Shown here: piece after piece, positions 58,451 through 64,000 of the stretch | How positions within the stretch are numbered: the stretch's first letter is position 1 | Layout: each line of letters opens with the position of its first letter | The notes under the pieces: model-generated | Databases searched by the model: none | What the model was told of the DNA's origin: nothing | Seen by the model: the letters and a program-made list of their open reading frames with translations, nothing else | DNA from: Acidobacteriota bacterium | GTDB taxonomy: Bacteria > Acidobacteriota > Vicinamibacteria > Vicinamibacterales > CAVVIG01 | NCBI GenBank assembly: GCA_018268955.1 | Contig: JAFDVO010000023.1 | Location: forward strand, 7,668-71,667 | Reading direction: 5' to 3' | Length of the DNA: 64,000 bases | Program-made: the position numbers and the translations under genes

Positions 58451-59980
58451 GAACGCCGTGTGGATGCGGCGCACCGTGTCGATGGTGTCCGCCTCCGCTG
58501 CGGTCTTGTCCGTGCGGTAGCGTTTCACCCGGGCGAATCGCAGGGCGAGCCCGCCTGGATAGTGCGGGCTCTCCTGAATCTCGTTGAACGCGATCTCGAC
58601 GACCAGTTCCGGGCGGACATGGACGATGTGGCCGTCGCGACCGATCTCGCGGGTGAGGAGTTCGGCTGTCTGCCAGGCGAGCAGCGCGTCGGTGAGCCCC
58701 TTGAAGGTCTTGCCGAGCATCACGAACCCGCCACGTTCGGGATCGCGCGCGCCCAGGTGCAGGTTGCTCAGCGTGCCGGTCCGTCGACCGCTGCCCCACT
58801 CCGCGGCCAGCACCACGAGGTCCAGCGTCTGCGCGCGCTTCACCTTCACCCACGCGCTCCCCCGCCGACCGGCCGCGTAGGGCGCCTCCAGCGCCTTCAC
58901 CATGACGCCCTCGTGCCCGGCCTCCTCCGCTCGCTGCGCAAACGCCTCCGCAGCCGCCCGGTCCCCGCCGGCCTCGCGCGGCACCCGCAGCGCCGCAGGG
59001 ACAACGTCCTCCAGCAGCGCCACGCGACGAGCCAGCGGGTCGTCGATGGTCGGCGTCCCATCCATGTAGAGGCAGTCGAAGAACATCGGCGTGAGCGGCA
59101 GTTCGCTGCGGAGCGCCTTCTCGTCCGCGCGACGGCCGAACCGACGCATCGTGACCTGAAACGGATGCGGCGTGCCGTCTGCTCGCAACGCAATCGCCTC
59201 GCCGTCGAGGATCAGATCCCGCGCGGGCAACGCGCGCACGGCGTCGACCACGTCCGTGAGGCCAGCCGTCACGTCGCGCAGGGTGCGTGAGTAGATGCGC
59301 ACGTCGTCTCCCGACTTGTGCACCTGGATGCGTGCGCCGTCGATCTTGTATTCGACCGATGCGGGCCCGGTCTCCCCGAGCGCCTCCTCCACGTCGTCTG
59401 CCGACGCGGCGAGCATCGGCTGCACGGGCGAGAACACGGAGAGGCGCAGGGCGGACAGCGCAGCCTCTCCTCCAGTGAGCGCGTCCACCGCCACCGGCGC
59501 GAGCGCTCCCGCCAGCATCGCGGCGCGGCGCACGCGGTCCACCGGAATGGAGCACGCCTTCGCGACGCCCTCGAGCAGCACGCCTTCGACGGCGCCCTGC
59601 CGCAGCTCACCAAACAACAGGCGCACCAGGAACCCCTGCTCTTCACGAGTGGCGCGCTGGAACAGCCCGCGCAATCGCTCGACGCGTCGGGTCGATGATC
59701 CGGCGCCGCGCGCGGTGGCGACCTCGTCGAAGGCAGCATCCACGTCGGCGAGCACGAGCGTCGGCACCTCCGCCGGCGGCACATCGGCCGCCTGCCGAAT
59801 GACCGCGTAGCCGACACCGATCTTCCCCTGCCTCAACGCACCCGCGAGGAACGGCACCGCGATCGCGACATCCTGCGGAGCCAGCCGCTGGAGGAACGCG
59901 GCAAGCGCGGCAACCTTGTCCAGTCGCCGCGACGAGGCGGCAACGGTGCTCGATGCGGCGACGAGGTCAGCGAGGCGCAC
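58427..59980 (-). CDS. ATP-dependent DNA ligase
   Basis: A 517-residue ligase. An N-terminal DNA-binding domain (1-180) is followed by the adenylation domain with the nucleophilic lysine in EYKIDGARIQVH (K212), then motifs III-V (LILDGEAIAL; MFFDCLYMDG; EGVMVKALEAPYAAGRRGSA; WVKVK) and an OB domain. This archaeal/eukaryal-like class is an accessory repair ligase in bacteria beside LigA. The C-terminal seven residues come from a word repeat. Its start overlaps the methyltransferase stop by 14 nt. Confidence 0.94.
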   Translation of the reverse strand: MRLADLVAASSTVAASSRRLDKVAALAAFLQRLAPQDVAIAVPFLAGALRQGKIGVGYAVIRQAADVPPAEVPTLVLADVDAAFDEVATARGAGSSTRRVERLRGLFQRATREEQGFLVRLLFGELRQGAVEGVLLEGVAKACSIPVDRVRRAAMLAGALAPVAVDALTGGEAALSALRLSVFSPVQPMLAASADDVEEALGETGPASVEYKIDGARIQVHKSGDDVRIYSRTLRDVTAGLTDVVDAVRALPARDLILDGEAIALRADGTPHPFQVTMRRFGRRADEKALRSELPLTPMFFDCLYMDGTPTIDDPLARRVALLEDVVPAALRVPREAGGDRAAAEAFAQRAEEAGHEGVMVKALEAPYAAGRRGSAWVKVKRAQTLDLVVLAAEWGSGRRTGTLSNLHLGARDPERGGFVMLGKTFKGLTDALLAWQTAELLTREIGRDGHIVHVRPELVVEIAFNEIQESPHYPGGLALRFARVKRYRTDKTAAEADTIDTVRRIHTAFRTQNSEV

Positions 59981-60575
59981 GAACGACCCACGTGGCCATG
60001 CACCGCATGTCCTGGACGATGGTGCTCTTGATCGGATCGACGAGCTGCGCGCCGAGATCGCGTGTCAGGGCGACGAGGCGCGGTTCGCTGACGAGATACC
60101 GCTCACTGCCGTCTGGCAGCAGGAAGCGGCCGTGCCCGAGCGCCGTCACGCGCCCTTCGATGCCGGTCGATGCAGCCAGCCGGCAGAACAGCAGGCCGCC
60201 TGGTGCGAGCGCACGCCACATGCGGTGCACCATCGCGTCGAAATGCCGGTCGTCCCGCGCGAAGTGCAGCACGGCGCTGCTGACGACGACGTCCATGCTC
60301 GCGTCGGGCACCGACATCTCCTCGACCGCCTCGACGAGAAAGTTCGACTCCGGCAGTTGCGGTGCGAGCGAAGCCGCGAGCACCCGAACAGCGGCCACGG
60401 CGGCCGGATCGTGGTCGACCGCATGCACGTCGCAACCGATGCGCAGCAAGTACACGACGTTGCGGCCACGGCCGCAGCCGGCGTCGAGCACGCGAATCCC
60501 GGGCTGGATGCGCCCGCGCAACAGCTGGTCGAACAGGTAGATGTCGATGTCGCCGAACTGATCGCGCAGCGTCAT
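59967..60575 (-). CDS. Class I SAM-dependent methyltransferase
   Basis: A 202-residue protein. Motif I VLDAGCGRGRNVVYLL, the acidic residue in HAVDHDPAA and the post-motif VVSSAVLHFARDD are visible, similar to TehB/UbiE-like enzymes. The substrate is unknown. The ATG at 60575 is used because sequence further upstream in frame is antisense to the CBS gene. It lies 5 nt after cbs and overlaps the ligase gene, so the three form one operon. Confidence 0.88.
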   Translation of the reverse strand: MTLRDQFGDIDIYLFDQLLRGRIQPGIRVLDAGCGRGRNVVYLLRIGCDVHAVDHDPAAVAAVRVLAASLAPQLPESNFLVEAVEEMSVPDASMDVVVSSAVLHFARDDRHFDAMVHRMWRALAPGGLLFCRLAASTGIEGRVTALGHGRFLLPDGSERYLVSEPRLVALTRDLGAQLVDPIKSTIVQDMRCMATWVVRAPR

Positions 60576-60580
60576 GGCAC

Positions 60581-61948
60581 CTACAGCATGCGGATGACGT
60601 CGCTGCGCGTGATGATGAAGGTCTTCTCGGTCTTGAAGTCGCGCACGAGCACCGCCGGGTTCTGCGCCGTGATCATCGTCGACAGCAGCTCGACCGGGGT
60701 CGACGCGTCGACGAAGGGGAAGGCCGGCAGCATGATCGAGCCGACCGGTTGCCGCTTCACGTCGGCGTTCCGAATCAGCTCCTCGTACAGGTGCGCTTCG
60801 TTCAACGAGCCGACGAGCCTGCCGTCCTGGGTGATCGACACCTGGGAGAAGTCGTGCTGGCTCATGAGCGTCACGGCATGCTCGACCGGCTCGTTGGCCT
60901 CGAGGGAGCACAGTTCGCCCGAGAGGCCGCGCGCCACCATGTCGCGTGCACTCATGCCGCTCTTCTCGAGGAACCCCTTCTCGCGCATCCACTCGTCGTT
61001 GAACATCTTGCCGAGGTAGCGCGAGCCGTGGTCGTGGAAGATCACCACCACCACGTCGTCCGCGGTGAAGTGCTGGCTCAACTGCAGGAGCCCGGCCATT
61101 GCCGAACCGGCAGAGTTGCCGGCGAAGATCCCTTCCTCCCGCGCGATACGCCGCGTCATGAGGGCGGCATCCTTGTCGGTGACCTTCTCGAAATGATCGA
61201 TGACCGAGAAGTCCACGTTCTGCGGAAGGAAGTCCTCGCCGATCCCTTCGGTGATGTAGGGGTAAATCTCGTTCTTGTCGAAGATTCCGGTCTCCTTGTA
61301 CTTCTTGAACACCGACCCGTACGTGTCGATGCCCCAGACCTTGATCTTCGGGTTCTTCTCCTTCAGGTAGCGGCCCGTGCCCGAGATCGTGCCGCCGGTC
61401 CCGACCCCGACGACGAGGTGCGTGATGCGCCCGTCGGTCTGCTCCCAGATTTCGGGACCGGTCTGCTCGTAGTGCGCGGCGGAATTCGACAGGTTGTCGT
61501 ACTGGTTCGCCTTCCAGGCGTTCGGCACCTCACGCTCGAGACGCGACGACACGGCATAGTACGAGCGCGGGTCTTCCGGCTCGACGTTGGTGGGGCAGAC
61601 GATGACCTCGGCGCCGAAGGCCTTGAGTGCGTCGACCTTCTCCTTGGACTGCTTGTCGGTCGTCGTGAAGATGCACTTGTAGCCCTTGATCACGGCCGCG
61701 ATGGCGAGCCCCATCCCGGTATTGCCGGAGGTGCCCTCGATGATCGTCCCGCCAGGCTTCAGCACGCCCGCCTTCTCGGCGTCCTCGATCATCCGCAGCG
61801 CCATGCGGTCCTTGATGGAGTTGCCGGGATTGAACGTCTCCACCTTCGCCAGCACCTCGGCAGCGACGATGCCCCTGGTGATGGTGTTGATGCGGACGAG
61901 GGGCGTATGGCCGATCGCGTCCAGGATGGTGTCGCAGATCTTCTTCAC
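60581..61948 (-). CDS. Cystathionine beta-synthase
   Basis: A 455-residue PLP enzyme of the cysteine synthase/CBS family. PLP lysine K46 (NSIKDRMA), the substrate loop EGTSGNTG and GTGGTISG for the PLP phosphate are visible. The C-terminal 120 residues form a CBS-domain pair. Likely reaction: serine + homocysteine to cystathionine, or an H2S-generating variant. It starts with GTG, and a TAGATT box lies 6 nt upstream, so the mRNA may be leaderless. Confidence 0.92.
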   Translation of the reverse strand: MKKICDTILDAIGHTPLVRINTITRGIVAAEVLAKVETFNPGNSIKDRMALRMIEDAEKAGVLKPGGTIIEGTSGNTGMGLAIAAVIKGYKCIFTTTDKQSKEKVDALKAFGAEVIVCPTNVEPEDPRSYYAVSSRLEREVPNAWKANQYDNLSNSAAHYEQTGPEIWEQTDGRITHLVVGVGTGGTISGTGRYLKEKNPKIKVWGIDTYGSVFKKYKETGIFDKNEIYPYITEGIGEDFLPQNVDFSVIDHFEKVTDKDAALMTRRIAREEGIFAGNSAGSAMAGLLQLSQHFTADDVVVVIFHDHGSRYLGKMFNDEWMREKGFLEKSGMSARDMVARGLSGELCSLEANEPVEHAVTLMSQHDFSQVSITQDGRLVGSLNEAHLYEELIRNADVKRQPVGSIMLPAFPFVDASTPVELLSTMITAQNPAVLVRDFKTEKTFIITRSDVIRML

Positions 61949-61954
61949 GCGATG

Positions 61955-61960
61955 AATCTA
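61955..61960 (-). promoter_or_regulatory. Candidate -10 box of a leaderless promoter (CBS gene)
   Basis: Minus-strand TAGATT is followed by 6 nt (CATCGC) and the GTG start of the CBS gene. It has the same geometry as the other leaderless candidates. Confidence 0.4.
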
Positions 61961-62029
61961 TCGCACAACGCAGGCCGCGCCGCACCGGCGTCAACGGCCG
62001 AGCCGGCCACCCCGCTCCGCTCCCCGTCC

Positions 62030-62110
62030 GAACCCCCAACCTCGAACCTCAAACCCCGAACCTCCGACCTCCAACCTCCAACCTCCAACCTCCAACCTCC
62101 AACCTCTCAG
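62030..62110. repeat. Word-repeat block (CCAACCTC word)
   Basis: CCCCCAACCTCGAACCTCAA, then CCCCGAACCTCCGACC and five near-identical AACCTCC units in a row, ending with CAACCTCTCAG. It is a single-arm block between the divergent CBS and cupin genes. Confidence 0.85.
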
Positions 62111-62133
62111 CGTCCCTGTTGTACCCTCCCCTC

Positions 62134-62499
62134 ATGCCCAGATTGATCGAACAGCCGACCATCATCCAGCCCGCAGGGAACAAGCCCAAACGGATCGAGG
62201 AATATGCCGGTCGCGTGAACACGACGCAGGGCGACGTAAGCGTCGCACGCATGGTTTCGCCGCAGGGCTGGGTCGAGCCGGGGCAGCGCCCGCAGTTCCA
62301 GGAGGTGACGCTCGTCCTGCGCGGCATGCTGCGGGTCGAGCACGAGCAGGGGGTCACCGAGGTCCGACAAGGGCAGGCGATCGTGACGGCCCCAGGCGAG
62401 TGGGTGCGCTACAGCACACCCGAGGAGGGTGGCGCCGAGTACGTCGCGGTGTGTACGCCGGCGTTCTCCATGGACACCGTCAACCGCGACGCCGACTAG
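62134..62499 (+). CDS. Cupin-domain protein
   Basis: A 121-residue single-domain cupin. The first motif region is GWVEPGQRPQFQEVTLVLRG and the second is APGEWVRYSTPEEGGAEYV. The usual metal-binding histidines are mostly replaced, so catalysis is doubtful and a ligand-binding role is possible. The ATG at 62134 (MPRLIEQPTII) is chosen; it overlaps the DUF1810 stop by 4 nt, convergently. Confidence 0.75.
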   Translation: MPRLIEQPTIIQPAGNKPKRIEEYAGRVNTTQGDVSVARMVSPQGWVEPGQRPQFQEVTLVLRGMLRVEHEQGVTEVRQGQAIVTAPGEWVRYSTPEEGGAEYVAVCTPAFSMDTVNRDAD

Positions 62500-62930
62500 G
62501 CGCGCCTCTCCAGCGTCGTGACTGTTCGGGCATCGCGTTCACCCCCGAAGAAGCGCGCGAGCGCATCGGTGAAGAGCGATTCCGACGGGTCAGCCTCGGC
62601 AAACAGCGTGAGGCATGAGCGGAACTTCAGCGCGTCGACGTCGCCGAGGATCGCGTCGGCTGACATCCCTGCGTGGGTGAGCATCGCGGTGACGCACTCG
62701 CGGAGCCTGGGTCCGAGCACAGGATGCGCCAGGTAGGCACGTGCCTCCGCGAGGCCGCTGATCCCATACCGCTCCGACATCGCGCTGAAGCCAAGGCCCC
62801 GCAGCTGGGGAAAGACGAACCAGATCCAATGCGAGCGCTTGCGCCCGGCCTTTAGTTCGGCGAGGGCCGACGCATACATCTGCTCCTGCGCATCAACGAA
62901 CCGGGTGAGTGAGAACTCGTCTCGAGGCAT
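62496..62930 (-). CDS. DUF1810 family protein
   Basis: A 144-residue protein matching DUF1810: FSLTRFVDAQEQMYASALAE, GRKRSHWIWFVFPQLRGLGF, then ISGLAEARAYLAHPVLGPRL and LKFRSCLTLFAEADP. The function is uncertain; the family has been linked to ADP-ribose-related folds. The ATG at 62930 lies 1 nt from the gluQ stop, so the two are co-transcribed. Confidence 0.88.
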   Translation of the reverse strand: MPRDEFSLTRFVDAQEQMYASALAELKAGRKRSHWIWFVFPQLRGLGFSAMSERYGISGLAEARAYLAHPVLGPRLRECVTAMLTHAGMSADAILGDVDALKFRSCLTLFAEADPSESLFTDALARFFGGERDARTVTTLERRA

Positions 62931-62931
62931 G

Positions 62932-63903
62932 TCAGCGCCCGTCCGCCAGATCCCCGACCGCTTCACTGTACCGCTGCGCGACCAGGGACTCGGCCTCACG
63001 GCGCGCCAGCGGATCAGGGGAGGACACGAAGCCCGCCGCATGCAGGGCACGGCCGATGACCGCATCAGCGCTGTTCCCCGCAGCACGCATGTCCCGCACG
63101 CTCGTGTCCCGATCGGCCTTGCTCAACTTCTGGGTGGCGCTCTTCATGATCAGCCCGTGGTGCAGGAAGCGCGGTGGATCGTCGCGTCCAAGCAGGCGCG
63201 CGAGCTGGATCTGCCGCCCGGTCGACGCGAGCAGGTCGTCGCCGCGAATCACCAGATTGACGCCCTGCTCCATGTCGTCCACGGTCGCAGCGAACTGGTA
63301 GGTCCAGTTTCCATCGCGGTCCCGCACCAGCAGGTCGCCACACTGCTCGAATGGACGCTGCTCCTGCAGCCCGTGACGCAGGTCGACGAAGCGCTCGATC
63401 GTGGGCTCGAGCCGCACGCGGATGCCGATCCGCCCGGCCACCGGGAGCCCGCGCGCCGCACAGCGTCCGCCGTAGCGGAGTTCGCTGTCCGCCGCACGTG
63501 AACCGGCAGCATCCATTGCCTCTCGCAGGTCCCTGCGCGTGCAGTCGCAGCCGTACACCAGCGGCTGCTGCGCACGCCCGCGCGGATCGCCCGAGGCATC
63601 ACGCCCGCGCAGCCGCGCAAGCGCCGATTCGTAGACATCCGCGCGATCGCTCTGCCGCCCTCGGCAGGCACCGGCACGGAAGTCATCCGTCGGAGGATCG
63701 TCAGGCACGAACCCGAGCCAGTCGAGATCCTCGAGAATCGCGCGCTCGTACTCGCGACGGCTGCGCTGCCGGTCGTGGTCCTCGATCCGCAGCAGCACAC
63801 GCCCGCCGAGTGCGCGCGCGATGCCCCAGACATGCAGCGCGTTCACCACATGACCAAGATGCAGGAACCCGGTCGGCGCCGGCGCGAATCGCGTCACGAA
63901 CAT
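62932..63903 (-). CDS. gluQ: Glutamyl-Q tRNA(Asp) synthetase
   Basis: A 323-residue truncated GluRS-like enzyme that attaches Glu to queuosine in tRNA(Asp). The class I signatures are HLGH (15-18, in APAPTGFLHLGH) and KLSKA (KMSKS equivalent). The zinc region has YGCDCTRRDL. The anticodon-binding half of GluRS is absent, which identifies GluQ. Starts MFVTRFAPAP. Confidence 0.94.
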   Translation of the reverse strand: MFVTRFAPAPTGFLHLGHVVNALHVWGIARALGGRVLLRIEDHDRQRSRREYERAILEDLDWLGFVPDDPPTDDFRAGACRGRQSDRADVYESALARLRGRDASGDPRGRAQQPLVYGCDCTRRDLREAMDAAGSRAADSELRYGGRCAARGLPVAGRIGIRVRLEPTIERFVDLRHGLQEQRPFEQCGDLLVRDRDGNWTYQFAATVDDMEQGVNLVIRGDDLLASTGRQIQLARLLGRDDPPRFLHHGLIMKSATQKLSKADRDTSVRDMRAAGNSADAVIGRALHAAGFVSSPDPLARREAESLVAQRYSEAVGDLADGR

Positions 63904-64000
63904 GGGCAGGTTGGGGACTCGGGGCTCGGGACTCGGAATTCGGGACTGGGGACTCGGGATTCGGGGCTGGTTCCGGACGACACGGTGCCGAATCGGTCCG
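63904..64000. repeat. Word-repeat block (GGGACTCGGGACT word) at window edge
   Basis: GGGGACTCGGGGCTCGGGAC, then TCGGAATTCGGGACTGGGGA and CTCGGGATTCGGGGCTGG: about eight copies of GGGACTCG variants. Same word as 6511-6573. It may continue beyond the window. Confidence 0.8.

Overview
The window is 64 kb of very GC-rich bacterial chromosome. The organism is probably an Acidobacteriota, possibly of the Vicinamibacteria type. This is inferred from gene content (type IV pilus cluster with pilSR, CytC_RC-like di-haem cytochrome, MacAB-type permease cluster, EF-G2 paralogue) and from the style of the spacers; no rRNA is present to confirm it. No tRNA, rRNA, CRISPR array, transposase or phage gene was found.

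Layout. (1) 1-10.4 kb: the start of uvrA, then an amino-acid permease, a TIG/beta-propeller protein, an HNH nuclease, an NlpC/P60 lipoprotein, a zincin-like protein, mtgA, and an overlapping aminotransferase plus DapA-family aldolase pair that looks like glyoxylate/hydroxy-oxoglutarate metabolism. (2) 10.7-17.9 kb: an unusual signalling locus. It holds a sigma-54-type promoter, a secreted subtilase whose tail has twelve TIVWG repeats, a nine-codon ORF with a similar peptide (MVAVIIWGD), a membrane HD-GYP protein and a sigma-54 activator with a large helical-repeat sensor. (3) 17.9-21.7 kb: accessory genes, comprising a small HTH protein, a frameshifted methyltransferase, a DUF4062 protein, a PilZ protein, a broken SDR gene and a VapBC-like toxin-antitoxin pair. 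(4) 21.9-30.2 kb: pilB-pilT-pilC-pilS-pilR read on the minus strand, with an outer-membrane beta-barrel gene upstream. (5) 30.3-34.9 kb: a MarR regulator with a clear palindromic operator, a membrane-fusion protein and two MacB/FtsX-type permeases without an ATPase. (6) 35.1-37.2 kb: an EF-G paralogue, then a bidirectional terminator. (7) 37.3-57.4 kb, minus strand: one continuous str-S10-spc-alpha cluster from rpsL to rplQ, with fusA directly followed by rpsJ (no tuf). (8) 57.9-64 kb: di-haem cytochrome, ATP-dependent DNA ligase, methyltransferase, cystathionine beta-synthase, cupin, DUF1810 protein and glutamyl-Q tRNA(Asp) synthetase.

The most striking non-gene signal is a family of short-word tandem repeats that fills many spacers, including about fourteen inside the ribosomal operon. 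Each block is built from a 6-10 nt word repeated imperfectly (for example TTGGTGAA, GGCTCTGG, AATTGCTA, GGGACTCG, TAGGGCTGGT). Most are followed by a second arm built from the reverse complement of the same word, so the spacer can fold into a long hairpin. Different spacers use different words, and the arms differ by whole units. Some blocks supply stop codons, C-terminal residues or ribosome-binding sites of the flanking genes.

A second theme is promoter-like TANNNT boxes only 5-8 nt upstream of start codons, suggesting leaderless mRNAs for several genes.
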